Part shown: positions 1 to 10,875 of the stretch, in pieces
Numbering within the stretch: the first letter of the stretch is position 1
How the letters are laid out: each line of letters starts with the position of its first letter
Assembly: GCF_023746615.1 (NCBI RefSeq)
Contig: NZ_CP082276.1
Location: 1,364,001-1,428,000, forward strand
Source: Grimontia kaedaensis
GTDB lineage: Bacteria > Pseudomonadota > Gammaproteobacteria > Enterobacterales > Vibrionaceae
Length of the DNA stretch: 64,000 nt
Direction: 5' to 3'
Translations under genes and position numbers: made by a program
Notes under the pieces: generated by a model
Databases searched by the model: none
Told to the model about the DNA's origin: nothing
The model's input: only the letters and a program-made list of their open reading frames with translations

Positions 1-1
1 G

Positions 2-79
2 CACACTCTAGAAAGCCTGATACCAAAATTTGGTGCTGGGAATTGCAATCCTATGAGAAACTTAGCAACTGAAGTCTAA
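2..79 (+). CDS. 3' end of an unidentified upstream gene (partial)
   Basis: An open frame enters from the left edge and runs 25 codons to a TAA, ending in residues NLATEV, 22 bases before anmK. The tail is too short to assign to a family. Its position suggests it is the gene upstream of anmK in the same direction, possibly co-transcribed, because no terminator hairpin is visible in the gap. It could also be a chance open frame. Confidence 0.35.
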   Translation, partial: HTLESLIPKFGAGNCNPMRNLATEV

Positions 80-101
80 AAAGAAGAGAGGCGAACAAAT
101 C

Positions 102-1196
102 ATGTACATCGGCATAATGTCTGGCACCAGTCTGGACGGTATTGATATGGTCGCCGCCTCTTTTTCAGAACAAAGCGTTACCCTGCATCATCAGGCTGAA
201 TATCCATTTCCAGAAACACTGAAAGAGAAGCTGATCGCCTTAAGCCAAGGCGCGCTTGTTACATTGGAAGAAATCGGCACCATCGATCACTTCCTCGGTA
301 AAACATACGCGGAAACTGTGAATCGCTTTTTAGCCGAAAACGACCTAAAAGCACTCGAGATTACCGCCATTGGCTGCCATGGTCAGACCGTCTTCCATAA
401 ACCTACTGGACCAATGCCTTTTACCATGCAGCTTGGCGATGCCAACATCATTGCAGCACTGACAGGCATTACAACGGTTGCTGATTTCCGCCGCAAAGAC
501 ATGGCGCTTGGTGGCCAAGGTGCACCGCTTGTTCCTGCCTTTCATCAATTCCTTTTCGGCACAGATGCCTCTACTAAGGTAGTGCTGAACATTGGTGGCA
601 TCGCCAACATTTCAGTACTCGCCCCCAACCAACCTATCGTCGGTTATGACACGGGCCCGGGGAATATGCTGATGGACAGCTGGATAAGTGAACACAAAGG
701 CAAACCCTATGACAAAGACGGCGCGTGGGCATCAATCGGTACAGTCAATCAAGCGCTACTGAACCAGATGCTCAGTGATGAATATTTTGCCCAACCTGCC
801 CCCAAAAGCACTGGTCGTGAGTTGTTCCATCGCGGGTGGTTAGAGGCTCAACTCAAGAATCTCAACCAACCAATTTTCCCTGAAGATGTTCAAGCAACCC
901 TGCTCGCGTTCACCGCGCAATCTGTCGCAAATGACGTTCTTCGCTTTGGGCAAGGTGAGCTTCTGGTATGCGGTGGTGGTGCGCAAAATAAAGCATTAAT
1001 AGCTGCATTAAAAACTGCTCTGCCCAATTGGCAGGTGATGGCGACAGATAAGAAAGGCGTAAATGGTGATTCGTTAGAAGCGTTAGCCTTTGCCTGGCTG
1101 GCACATCAAGCGCTGGAAGGAAAGCCAGGGAACCTGCCGGATGTCACTGGCGCCAGCCGTTCTTGCCGACTGGGCGCTATTTACTATCCCGATTAG
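102..1196 (+). CDS. anmK: Anhydro-N-acetylmuramic acid kinase
   Basis: Cytoplasmic kinase that cleaves the 1,6-anhydro ring of anhydro-MurNAc and phosphorylates it to MurNAc-6-phosphate, a step in recycling cell-wall peptidoglycan. The protein is 364 residues, the usual AnmK length. The family hallmarks are present: the N-terminal phosphate-binding MSGTSLDG (residues 6-13), GCHGQTVFH (91-99), and GYDTGPGN (181-188), whose Asp matches the catalytic Asp of characterised AnmK. A second nucleotide-binding motif, VCGGGAQN, lies near residue 290. The ATG follows an AGAGAGG-like ribosome site. The gene converges on the EAL gene downstream with only a 12-base gap and no clear terminator between them. 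Identification is by motif and length; no murQ is visible in the window. Confidence 0.95.
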   Translation: MYIGIMSGTSLDGIDMVAASFSEQSVTLHHQAEYPFPETLKEKLIALSQGALVTLEEIGTIDHFLGKTYAETVNRFLAENDLKALEITAIGCHGQTVFHKPTGPMPFTMQLGDANIIAALTGITTVADFRRKDMALGGQGAPLVPAFHQFLFGTDASTKVVLNIGGIANISVLAPNQPIVGYDTGPGNMLMDSWISEHKGKPYDKDGAWASIGTVNQALLNQMLSDEYFAQPAPKSTGRELFHRGWLEAQLKNLNQPIFPEDVQATLLAFTAQSVANDVLRFGQGELLVCGGGAQNKALIAALKTALPNWQVMATDKKGVNGDSLEALAFAWLAHQALEGKPGNLPDVTGASRSCRLGAIYYPD

Positions 1197-1208
1197 AGTC
1201 CTTTAACC

Positions 1209-3779
1209 CTAGCCTGATTGAGTGCCAAAACGGTTCGGACGTTTCAGCGCTACTGGCATCTGATTACTGGTGCGCTTCAAGTAAAGCAGATACTGGCTAA
1301 AGCTGAGTGGACGAGAGTAGTGGTAGCCCTGAGCAATATCGACACCATATCGTTTAAGTACAGCGGCCGTTTCCAGATCTTCTACCCCTTCTGCCACCAC
1401 CATCAAACCAAGTGATTTTGCCATCTCGGTCGTTGCTCGGACGATGTTCTGCTTTCTTGGGCTGTTTGTCAGCGAATTGATAAAGCTACGGTCGATCTTT
1501 AGCTCGGTAAACGGCAGTTGTGAAAGGTAAGTCAGCGAAGAATAACCTGTACCGTAGTCGTCAATTGATACTTCAATATCGTATTGAGACAGACGATCAA
1601 TCACCTGATGCAGCCTTTCATAATCCGACACCATGGTCGATTCTGTCAGCTCTAGCGAAAGTGTGCCCGTGGGAACATGGTATTGCTCCGCAACATCCGC
1701 GATTTTGTCCACCAGATTAGGAATCGCGATGTCTGAAGCACTCACGTTTATCGATAATCGACGGCTAAAGCCAAGCTCTATCAGTTTGCTCTGTTGGTAG
1801 AAAGCGCGTTTAATTACCCAGAGCGTCAGGTCATTGATTAGGCCGACTTCCTCTGCCAATTTCACAAACACTTCAGGGGAAACCTGTCCGAATTTGGGAT
1901 GGTCCCAGCGCAGCAAGACTTCAGAGCCATGGATTGAGCCAGTACGAAGATCGATCTGGGGCTGGTGATACAAATCCAGCTCGTCGTTCTCTATCGCCCT
2001 TTTCAGATCGGAAACCAAAGACATGTTCATCGTGCGATTGAAGCTGTTAAGTGAGTCATATGCGTTAAAGCGCTTTTCAGCGGTAGATGTTTCCGCCACT
2101 GCCTGCATAGACTTCCGCAGCAAGACATCGGTTGCACTGCCATCTTTCGGGAACTCACTGGTGCCAATGGTGCCTTGCGTTCGAATACTCAAATCACTGA
2201 GTTCCACATAGTGGTCGACTTCATCGAGTGCGCTTGCCAGCAGAAGCTTGATTTTCTCTTGGTTTGTAGACATCACCACGAAACCAAACAAGCCTTCCTT
2301 GATACAGGCAATGCGGTGTTTGCGATGATAGCCAGTTTCAAGCACCTTTACAGCATCACTGTCGAGCGCGACATGCAGGCGTTCACACACCTCACTCAAA
2401 AAGAACTGCTTCTGATCCACTGACATGTAAGGTGCCAGCGAATTAAAGCGATCTATCTGGAAGCAGCACAACGTAAATTCGCGGTTTTTTTCAACCAGCT
2501 GGTCCACCACGAGCGTCAGGACATTTACATTGGGTGATGATGAAAGCATGTCATGTGTCAGTTGATAAACAGACTCTTCTCGTTGCTGGCGGAATCGTTC
2601 AGCAAGAGCCAATGCCATCAGCATTACTGTCATCACATTCCCCATCATGAATGCGTAGCGCGTAGCTAGAGTGTATTCAATATTGCCAGTTACCAACAAC
2701 GGCGGAAAAACACCCGCAACAACCAGTGGTAACCATGAAACGGTGAACATCAGGCTCCACCTCTGAGCCAATGCCCAGCGGCGCCAGACCATAACTCCAA
2801 CCAGAGTATAAAAGATAGGCTGAATAGCGATCAGAAAAGCCGCAGCAATATGCTCTGGGATCACCACAGAAATGATCATTAACCCTATAAGTACCATCAA
2901 GGCATAGTTCACCACTTGGCGCAGTAAGCTCTGCACCTTATGAACACGAAGGTAAAGATGGGCAAACAATAATGACAGGATAAACAGCGCAAAGGTTAAT
3001 CCCACGGTGTTATTACTAAAGAAAATCTGAATGGCTGACGGGAATAGATAAATGCCGAAACCGTGGACAGCACCTAGCAATATCACACTGGTAATCACAT
3101 AGCCTGTATAAACGATATAGACCCGTTCACGCAGTGACACGTACACAGCGAAGGTATATACCGCCATAGCAAGCATGATGGCAGTGAAACCTCCCCACAT
3201 AGCATGCAGCAGTTGCGTCAGCGTATGATATTCATGCCTATCTAACAGCCAGATAGGCATAGCTGGGAAGCCTTCAGAATAAACATGCAGGTAGATTTCA
3301 TAGCGCTCGAAGCCATCCATCATAAAGTGAACCGCTGGAGGCATATCACCCACCAAGTAACCACGCTCTTGGCTGTCACCCAACCGCCATCGTTTCACCT
3401 CGTGTCCGTCATCGTCAAATTGGTAAATGTTCAATCGATCAATCATGGGTGTATCGAAATAGAGAGAGAAATAAAGGTGTTCAGACTCGAGGTTTTGCAC
3501 ATCGAGCTTTACCCAATAGGATTTACTTGCAAGCTCCCAAGGAATCTCGGCTGGGTTATCAATGTGGCGGAAAATCGCGGACTCGCGGACATAACGGAGA
3601 ATGTGGCTGTTAGTGCTGTCGACAAAGTAGCTATAGTTAACTTCGACATTTTCGGGGGAAGACGACAGCGTAGGGAAGAGCCCGGCGAATCGGGTGCCAG
3701 CCAGCGTACAAAGAATGACGATAAAAAACGTCGCCGCAATCCACAACGTGCGATTAGGGATTAAAGGCTGAAATTTCAT
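1209..3779 (-). CDS. 7TM-DISM membrane protein with degenerate GGDEF and EAL phosphodiesterase domain
   Basis: Predicted inner-membrane cyclic-di-GMP phosphodiesterase of 856 residues. A first membrane segment (about residues 11-33) is followed by a periplasmic beta domain like 7TMR-DISMED2 (about 45-190). Seven hydrophobic helices (about 195-400) come next, then a GGDEF-like domain (about 410-580) and an EAL domain (about 590-840). The GGDEF signature is replaced by KEGLFG, so cyclase activity is unlikely. The EAL domain keeps what is expected of an active enzyme: SEVLLRW, SINVSA, ELTES, DDYGTGYSS, KIDRSF, AEGVE and QGY. The start is supported by GGGAG six bases upstream of the ATG. It is encoded alone, so its periplasmic signal is unknown. 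Ligand sensing by the DISMED2 domain is known for the family but is inference here. Confidence 0.9.
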   Translation of the reverse strand: MKFQPLIPNRTLWIAATFFIVILCTLAGTRFAGLFPTLSSSPENVEVNYSYFVDSTNSHILRYVRESAIFRHIDNPAEIPWELASKSYWVKLDVQNLESEHLYFSLYFDTPMIDRLNIYQFDDDGHEVKRWRLGDSQERGYLVGDMPPAVHFMMDGFERYEIYLHVYSEGFPAMPIWLLDRHEYHTLTQLLHAMWGGFTAIMLAMAVYTFAVYVSLRERVYIVYTGYVITSVILLGAVHGFGIYLFPSAIQIFFSNNTVGLTFALFILSLLFAHLYLRVHKVQSLLRQVVNYALMVLIGLMIISVVIPEHIAAAFLIAIQPIFYTLVGVMVWRRWALAQRWSLMFTVSWLPLVVAGVFPPLLVTGNIEYTLATRYAFMMGNVMTVMLMALALAERFRQQREESVYQLTHDMLSSSPNVNVLTLVVDQLVEKNREFTLCCFQIDRFNSLAPYMSVDQKQFFLSEVCERLHVALDSDAVKVLETGYHRKHRIACIKEGLFGFVVMSTNQEKIKLLLASALDEVDHYVELSDLSIRTQGTIGTSEFPKDGSATDVLLRKSMQAVAETSTAEKRFNAYDSLNSFNRTMNMSLVSDLKRAIENDELDLYHQPQIDLRTGSIHGSEVLLRWDHPKFGQVSPEVFVKLAEEVGLINDLTLWVIKRAFYQQSKLIELGFSRRLSINVSASDIAIPNLVDKIADVAEQYHVPTGTLSLELTESTMVSDYERLHQVIDRLSQYDIEVSIDDYGTGYSSLTYLSQLPFTELKIDRSFINSLTNSPRKQNIVRATTEMAKSLGLMVVAEGVEDLETAAVLKRYGVDIAQGYHYSRPLSFSQYLLYLKRTSNQMPVALKRPNRFGTQSG

Positions 3780-3999
3780 TCATTCTCCCGACTAAATTAA
3801 GCCTTGAACTGAAGTGAAAAGTTCGGGAAAGCAACAGCATTAGGATTCCTAGTCATATGCCAACCATGACGCAGCTCTTCTTATCATCCGGAGCTGCTGA
3901 AAATTCCTACAATGACATGTTTCAATTTAGATACGTATGACTACTTTTTCAAACACCACTAAATGAAAAAACCGAAATATTGCTGACTTTACGGATAGA

Positions 4000-4015
4000 T
4001 CACATTCAAATGTGA
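4000..4015. promoter_or_regulatory. Inverted repeat TCACATT-N2-AATGTGA
   Basis: Perfect seven-base arms separated by CA lie about 90 bases before the chosen sorC start. The arm order is the reverse of a CRP site (TGTGA-N6-TCACA), so it should not be called CRP without evidence. It may be an operator for another factor or for the adjacent regulator. Confidence 0.35.
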
Positions 4016-4037
4016 CTTCGAACATATGAATGACTCA

Positions 4038-4051
4038 TGAACATTTGTTCA
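4038..4051. promoter_or_regulatory. Candidate SorC operator TGAACA-TT-TGTTCA
   Basis: A perfect inverted repeat lies 54 bases upstream of the preferred sorC start. Half-site-like copies (TGAACAAA at 5132 and TTTGTTCA at 5270) recur in front of talB. The shared word upstream of both the regulator and its neighbour suggests autoregulation plus control of tal-tkt (inference). Confidence 0.45.
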
Positions 4052-4105
4052 CGCAGTAAAAACTTCGTAGACTCTGAGGCTAATTACCTGCCGCAGGATA
4101 GAGTC

Positions 4106-5101
4106 ATGACTACGACACGCACGTTAAGCAGCAACTTCGAAAGCCTGCTTGACGACACCAACCTCCTCACTGAGATTGCTATTCTTTACTACCAACAGAA
4201 CACGACGCAGGAAGAGATTTCCAAAAAGTTCGGTATTAGCCGTGCTAAAGTCAGCCGTCTACTTCGTCGTGCGCGTGAAGAAGGTATCGTAGAAATTTCC
4301 GTTAAGTTCCATCCGGTACACAGTGCCCAACTGGAACAAAGGCTAATGGAAAAGTTCAGTCTAAAACGTGCATTAATCGCGCTAGACCAACCCAGTGTTC
4401 AAGAACAGCGCAACCAAGTAGCGACACTGGTTTCTTCCTTTATTGATGGTAACTTGCAAGAAGGTATGGTTGTTGCCGTCGGTCAGGGTCAAAACGTCGC
4501 AGCCGTTGCAGACCACCCAGGTATCGTCTCTCATCGAAACGCGCGATTTGTCTGCGCTATCGGCGGCACACACCGCAGTGGCGACATTATCAACGCGGAC
4601 CATATCTGTCGCCGTCTGGCCAAGAAGTTCGGTGGCAGCAGCGAAACCCTTTATGCACCAGCCTATGTCGATACGCCGCAAATCCGCGATGTATTCCTAA
4701 ACCACCCCAATATCAACGAAACACTGAATCAAGCACGTAAGGCGGAATTCGCTTTAGTGGGTATTGGTGACATGGATGAAAACAGCCATATGGTCAAACT
4801 CGGCTGCTTCTCAGCGCGTGAATTCGTTGAAGCACGTGTGAATGATGGTATTGTCGGTGATATTGGTGGATTTGATTTCTTCAAGCTGGACGGCAGCCGA
4901 GCCAACACACTGATGCGTGATCGCGTTGTCGGGCTTGAAATGCGAGACTTGAGACTGATTCCAAATGTCATTGCTATGGCTAGTGAAAGCCGTAAAGCTT
5001 TGTCTATTCTCGGTGCATTGAAAACAGGCACAATTGACGTTCTCGCAACCAGTGCAAGTTGTGCCATGGCGCTACTAAATATGGTAGATAATGAAGCTTG
5101 A
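4106..5101 (+). CDS. SorC/DeoR-family sugar-binding transcriptional regulator
   Basis: DNA-binding regulator of 331 residues from the preferred start. An N-terminal helix-turn-helix (about residues 25-60, including TQEEISKKFGISRAKVSRLL) is followed by a SorC-type sugar-phosphate-binding effector domain of about 250 residues. The frame is open back to 4037, but ATG 4106 has AGGA/GAG at a suitable distance, and the upstream ATG overlaps the TGAACA palindrome. The gene lies 257 bases ahead of talB in the same direction. That context suggests it senses a pentose- or sedoheptulose-type phosphate and controls transaldolase/transketolase. The effector is not deducible from sequence. Confidence 0.85.
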   Translation: MTTTRTLSSNFESLLDDTNLLTEIAILYYQQNTTQEEISKKFGISRAKVSRLLRRAREEGIVEISVKFHPVHSAQLEQRLMEKFSLKRALIALDQPSVQEQRNQVATLVSSFIDGNLQEGMVVAVGQGQNVAAVADHPGIVSHRNARFVCAIGGTHRSGDIINADHICRRLAKKFGGSSETLYAPAYVDTPQIRDVFLNHPNINETLNQARKAEFALVGIGDMDENSHMVKLGCFSAREFVEARVNDGIVGDIGGFDFFKLDGSRANTLMRDRVVGLEMRDLRLIPNVIAMASESRKALSILGALKTGTIDVLATSASCAMALLNMVDNEA

Positions 5102-5131
5102 TTTTGAAGCGCTCAACGCCCTGATGGTCAA

Positions 5132-5277
5132 TGAACAAACAGGACTCCAACAGATCTTGTGATAAGCAAACGTTTCTATGAGATCCCAGTGAGGTTTATC
5201 AAATATGAGCGTTGACTTTGTCGCCCAAAAACACAAATATGACCCAATCATTTGCTCAGGTGCGTTGCATTTGTTCA
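5132..5277. promoter_or_regulatory. talB upstream region with TGAACAAA / TTTGTTCA half-sites
   Basis: Within the 257-base sorC-talB gap, TGAACAAA occurs at 5132-5139 and TTTGTTCA at 5270-5277, in opposite orientation. Both match the half-sites of the palindrome upstream of sorC. Spacing of about 130 bases between them would allow looping by an oligomeric SorC protein. Function is inferred. Confidence 0.35.
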
Positions 5278-5358
5278 TTCGACTTCTACCCCGATGCATT
5301 GAATGATCAACCAAGGCACTTCTGAGCCCCCTATTAGATACAACAAAAGGTTTAAAAG

Positions 5359-6309
5359 ATGAGCACTAAATTGGAACAATTACGCAAGCTCACAACCGTG
5401 GTTGCCGACACGGGTGATATCGATGCGATCGCCAAATACCAGCCGCAAGACGCGACAACAAACCCTTCTCTGATCCTGAAAGCTGCTGAAATCCCACAAT
5501 ATGCCCCGCTAATTGAAGAAGCGATTACCTACGCAAAAGCGAAAAGCCAAGACGTTGAACAACAACTGGCTGATGCGGGTGACCGTTTAGCAGTCAACAT
5601 CGGTAAAGAAATCCTGAAAGTGATCCCTGGCCGCATCTCCACAGAAGTAGATGCGCGCCTTTCTTATGATTTCGAAGGTAGCGTTGCGAAAGCACGCAAG
5701 CTGATCAGCATGTACAACGAAGCGGGTATCAGCAACGACCGCATTCTGATCAAACTGGCGTCTACCTGGGAAGGTATCCGTGCCGCAGAAGTGCTGGAAA
5801 AAGAAGGCATCAACTGTAACCTGACTCTGTTGTTCTCATTTGCCCAAGCTCGCGCTTGCGCTGAAGCAGGTGTTTACCTGATTTCCCCTTTCGTTGGCCG
5901 CATCATGGACTGGTACAAGGCGAAAGAAGGCCGTGATTTCGAAGCAGCAGAAGACCCAGGTGTACTGTCTGTTTCTGGCATCTACAACTACTACAAAGAG
6001 CATGGCTATGAAACTGTTGTTATGGGTGCAAGCTTCCGAAACACTGGCGAAATTTTGGAACTGGCAGGCTGTGACCGCCTAACTATCAGCCCTCAACTGT
6101 TGCAAGAGCTGTCTGATGCAGAAGGTGAGGTTGTGCGGAAGCTAAACGACGACGTGGAAGTGAAAGAGCGCCCAGCCGCAATGACGCATGCTGAGTTCCT
6201 TTGGGAACATAACATGGACGCGATGGCCGTCGAAAAGCTAGCCGAAGGTATCCGCAACTTCGCGGTTGACCAAGGTAAGCTGGAAGTCATGATTCGCGAC
6301 ATGCTGTAA
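5359..6309 (+). CDS. talB: Transaldolase
   Basis: Cytoplasmic enzyme of the non-oxidative pentose phosphate pathway. It transfers a dihydroxyacetone unit between sedoheptulose-7-phosphate and glyceraldehyde-3-phosphate. The length of 316 residues matches TalB. DATTNPSLIL (31-40) is the family signature, and Lys132 in ILIKLASTWEGIRA is the expected Schiff-base lysine. AAAGG lies ahead of the ATG. The gene precedes transketolase, from which it is separated by an AGAGCGGC hairpin, so the two may be co-transcribed with partial termination between them. Confidence 0.96.
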   Translation: MSTKLEQLRKLTTVVADTGDIDAIAKYQPQDATTNPSLILKAAEIPQYAPLIEEAITYAKAKSQDVEQQLADAGDRLAVNIGKEILKVIPGRISTEVDARLSYDFEGSVAKARKLISMYNEAGISNDRILIKLASTWEGIRAAEVLEKEGINCNLTLLFSFAQARACAEAGVYLISPFVGRIMDWYKAKEGRDFEAAEDPGVLSVSGIYNYYKEHGYETVVMGASFRNTGEILELAGCDRLTISPQLLQELSDAEGEVVRKLNDDVEVKERPAAMTHAEFLWEHNMDAMAVEKLAEGIRNFAVDQGKLEVMIRDML

Positions 6310-6330
6310 TCCAGAAAAACAGAATTACTC

Positions 6331-6356
6331 AGAGCGGCTATTGCCGCTCTCTTATT
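6331..6356 (+). terminator. Hairpin between talB and tkt
   Basis: AGAGCGGC, loop TATT, then GCCGCTCT, followed by CTTATTT. It is a plausible weak intrinsic terminator that would lower tkt expression relative to talB, or leave tkt dependent on its own promoter. Confidence 0.7.
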
Positions 6357-6418
6357 TCATATATGATCTGGTTTTAAAACCCGGTCAGATAAGTCTAATT
6401 CAACAAGGTAAGCCCAAG

Positions 6419-8413
<1,995 letters not shown>

Positions 8414-8430
8414 GCACCCAATCAATACTG

Positions 8431-8456
8431 AAAACCCGCCAACTGGCGGGTTTTTT
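8431..8456 (+). terminator. Intrinsic terminator after tkt
   Basis: AAAACCCGCC, loop AACT, then GGCGGGTTTTTT: a ten-base stem with a U-tract immediately after the tal-tkt unit. Confidence 0.92.
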
Positions 8457-8638
8457 ACTGTCTATTTCTCTTATGAATGCTCAATAGTCAACTGAAATTA
8501 TCAAGTACTTTCATACTGATACATTGATTTAGTTTCCACTAAACAAACAAAACTTTCCCACCCTACAAATTTTTGTGCCTCGTCCCTTTCGTATCGCCTC
8601 CTTAGACTGACAAAAAATCACGAACAAGGAGTGACAGC

Positions 8639-9337
8639 ATGACAACGGACACAAAAACAGCCAGTCAGGAATACATTGAATGGAATGTTGACCTCTCGGC
8701 TCCAATCTCAATAAAAGGCGGTTCACTACCTTTCTCAGATACCCCTATGGTCGGCGTAAAACGCATGATGTTTGAACGTCGTGGTGATGAAATCGCCCGA
8801 CGCGCTACCTCTTGTGTCCGCTATGCACCAGGAAGCTCGTTCAAACCACACAGTCACCCAGGCGGAGAAGAATACATCGTACTGGAAGGAACATTCTCTG
8901 ATCAAAATGGTGACTTCACTAAAGGTTGGTACGTGCGCAATCCGGTTGGTTCAACTCACGCCCCTTTTACCAAGGAAGGTTGTGAGATCTTCGTGAAACT
9001 TTCTCAAGTGCCTTCGACCGAACCGGACTACTTCTATCTCAACACTAACGAAGCTGATTGGACATCAGTGTCTGAGCTCCACAAAACGCTGCCGCTTTGG
9101 AATTCGGATCTGGAAGAAACCTCGTTAAATCAGCTAAAAGCGGGTTATCAATCCACAGAAGAAACCTTCGACAGGGTCGTTGAATACTTTGTTCTCTCTG
9201 GTAGTGCAACCATCAATGGTACTCAGTATGAACATCACTCTTGGATGCGCATCCCCGCTAACACGCCTGTCACGATCGCTACCAATAGCGGCGCGGTAAT
9301 TTACAGAAAAATTGGTGCGGGCGAAGTACGCGTTTAA
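8639..9337 (+). CDS. ChrR-like cupin protein
   Basis: A 232-residue cupin-fold protein. The first cupin carries metal-ligand-like residues H71, H73, E77 and H107 (in PHSHPGGEEY and GSTHAPF), the pattern of the ChrR/acetylacetone-dioxygenase-like cupins. A second cupin-like half follows at about 130-230. There is no N-terminal anti-sigma zinc domain, so it is not a full ChrR. AAGGAG precedes the ATG. It leads a three-gene unit with a glutathione transferase and a persulfide-dioxygenase-like hydrolase, suggesting a role in thiol or reactive-species stress. The actual reaction or ligand is unknown. Confidence 0.8.
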   Translation: MTTDTKTASQEYIEWNVDLSAPISIKGGSLPFSDTPMVGVKRMMFERRGDEIARRATSCVRYAPGSSFKPHSHPGGEEYIVLEGTFSDQNGDFTKGWYVRNPVGSTHAPFTKEGCEIFVKLSQVPSTEPDYFYLNTNEADWTSVSELHKTLPLWNSDLEETSLNQLKAGYQSTEETFDRVVEYFVLSGSATINGTQYEHHSWMRIPANTPVTIATNSGAVIYRKIGAGEVRV

Positions 9338-9396
9338 CCCTTCTGCACAACATATTCATAAAAAACAACAGCCGGAAAACCGGATAAGGAAAAGTC

Positions 9397-10038
9397 ATGT
9401 CTTCGGAAAGCAAAATCGCGTTATACGAAACTACGGGTTTCCCGAACCCTGCACGCATTCGAGCAGCGTTGGCTGAAAAAGGATCTTTGAATCAGGTAGA
9501 GTTTATCGAGGTTGACGTTATGAACCTTGAACACCGAACCGAAGCGTTTTACGCCATAAACCCTTTGGGAACAGTACCTGTACTTCGTACGCTGGAAGGT
9601 GAGTATCTTTCAGAGTCTACCGCTATTACCGAGTACATTGATGCTTTGTTTGATGGGCCATCTCTCACAGGTACAACCCCACTTGAGCGCGGCATGATTC
9701 ACATGATGCAGCGCCGTGCGGAGTCCATGGTAATGGATGCTGTGGCTGCCTACTTCCACCATGCTACAGCAGGTCTTGGTCCAGCAATCGAAACTTATCA
9801 GTGCAGTGAATGGGGCAATCATCAAAAGCAACGTGCACTAGCCGGTTTTTCTTACTTCAATCAACACCTAGAGCACAACTTGTACGTAGCTGCAGATAAC
9901 TTCTCGATGGCTGATATCACGTTATTCTACGGTCTAGCATTTGCAGAATTTGCTGGCATCGACATTCCGGCGGAGCTCACCAACCTGATTGGTTGGAGAC
10001 AAACTATGTCGGAGCGGCCTTGTTTTTCTGCGAGCTAA
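9397..10038 (+). CDS. Glutathione S-transferase family protein
   Basis: A 213-residue protein with an N-terminal thioredoxin-fold domain (about 1-85; FPNPARIRAALAEKG, NPLGTVPVL, the glutathione-binding ESTAITEY) and an all-helical C-terminal domain ending with a typical FSMADITLFYGLAFAE segment. AAGGA lies before the ATG. It sits between the cupin gene and the metallo-hydrolase, 12 bases from the latter, so they are probably co-transcribed. Glutathione chemistry fits a neighbour of the persulfide dioxygenase type, whose substrate is glutathione persulfide. The specific substrate is unknown. Confidence 0.88.
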   Translation: MSSESKIALYETTGFPNPARIRAALAEKGSLNQVEFIEVDVMNLEHRTEAFYAINPLGTVPVLRTLEGEYLSESTAITEYIDALFDGPSLTGTTPLERGMIHMMQRRAESMVMDAVAAYFHHATAGLGPAIETYQCSEWGNHQKQRALAGFSYFNQHLEHNLYVAADNFSMADITLFYGLAFAEFAGIDIPAELTNLIGWRQTMSERPCFSAS

Positions 10039-10050
10039 AGGAGGTATGCC

Positions 10051-10830
10051 ATGAAAGTGCAGCCTTTCTTTCATGCTGAGACCGGTTCATTGACATACGT
10101 GGTATCCGACAGTGGCCTAGCTCTTATCATTGACCCTGTTCTCGATTATAAAAATGGTGATATCTCTCACTCGCACATCGATCATGTTCTCGATTACATC
10201 AAGCACAAAGGTCTTGAGTTACGATTCGTCCTGGATACCCATATCCATGCAGATCACCTCTCGGCATCCCATTATGTAAAGCTGGCTACCGGCGCAAAAA
10301 TGGTTGTCAGTCAAAGAATCAGAGAGGTGTTTCAGCAATGGAAAAAGAAGTTGGGCTTGGAGAATCTGGCAACGTTTGATTTTCTCGTTAGCGGTAAATC
10401 AAAGATACATTTTGGTTCAAAGATCATTGAAGTCATAGAGACGCCAGGCCATACACCAGCATGCGTTACCTATAAAATCGATGACAACATCTTCGTTGGA
10501 GATACGCTATTTGCGCCAGACAAAGGAACCTCTAGGGCGGATTTCCCCGGTGGTAGTGCAGAGGCTCTCTATAACTCCATCCAAAAGTTATACGAGCTAC
10601 CAAATAACACCAATGTCTATTTGTGCCACGACTATCCACCCATCGGCTCGGCACCTACAACGTGCGTAAAAATAGACTGGCAGAAACGCAGAAACATCAT
10701 GTTGAACCAGAACACATCCATATATGAATATGTTTTTGCACGAAGTCAGAGAGACGCATCGCTGAAAGAGCCCAAGCTACTGAACGTCGCAGTGCCATAT
10801 AACTTGACTTTCAAGCTCCCCGAGAAGTAA
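10051..10830 (+). CDS. MBL-fold metallo-hydrolase, persulfide dioxygenase-like
   Basis: A 259-residue metallo-beta-lactamase-fold protein. Metal ligands are readable: THIHADHL (H64, H66, D68, H69), H134 in TPGHTPACV, D151 in VGDTLF, and H193 in LCHDY. The segment GTSRADFPGGSA (159-170) is characteristic of the ETHE1/Blh persulfide dioxygenase group, which oxidises glutathione persulfide to sulfite using mononuclear iron. A strong AAGGAGG ribosome site lies seven bases before the ATG. Adjacency to a glutathione transferase supports sulfur or persulfide detoxification (inference). No rhodanese domain is fused. Confidence 0.85.
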   Translation: MKVQPFFHAETGSLTYVVSDSGLALIIDPVLDYKNGDISHSHIDHVLDYIKHKGLELRFVLDTHIHADHLSASHYVKLATGAKMVVSQRIREVFQQWKKKLGLENLATFDFLVSGKSKIHFGSKIIEVIETPGHTPACVTYKIDDNIFVGDTLFAPDKGTSRADFPGGSAEALYNSIQKLYELPNNTNVYLCHDYPPIGSAPTTCVKIDWQKRRNIMLNQNTSIYEYVFARSQRDASLKEPKLLNVAVPYNLTFKLPEK

Positions 10831-10836
10831 AGCAAA

Positions 10837-10866
10837 AAAAGGGACCGGTTATGCCGGCCCCTTTTC
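10837..10866. terminator. Terminator between the MBL and LysR genes
   Basis: AAAGGG-A-CCGG, a five-base loop, then CCGG-C-CCCTTTT, between two convergent genes. One internal mismatch. The flanking A and T runs make it usable in both directions. Confidence 0.85.
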
Positions 10867-10875
10867 CTACCTCTG

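Larger units (their letters stand above)
3780..4105. other. Divergent intergenic region between the EAL and sorC genes
   Basis: This 326-base stretch carries no convincing gene. It contains two inverted repeats just ahead of the regulator, annotated separately, and must hold the promoters of both divergent genes. An in-frame ATG at 4037 extends the regulator frame but sits inside a palindrome and lacks a ribosome site, so I treat that part as leader. Confidence 0.6.

Noticed and set aside
3285..3764. 159-codon plus-strand frame opposite the EAL gene
   Set aside because: Fully antisense to the strongly supported EAL protein N terminus, with no start signal.
4000..4015. CRP binding site
   Set aside because: The arms are TCACA then TGTGA, the reverse order of a CRP site, so only a generic inverted repeat is claimed.
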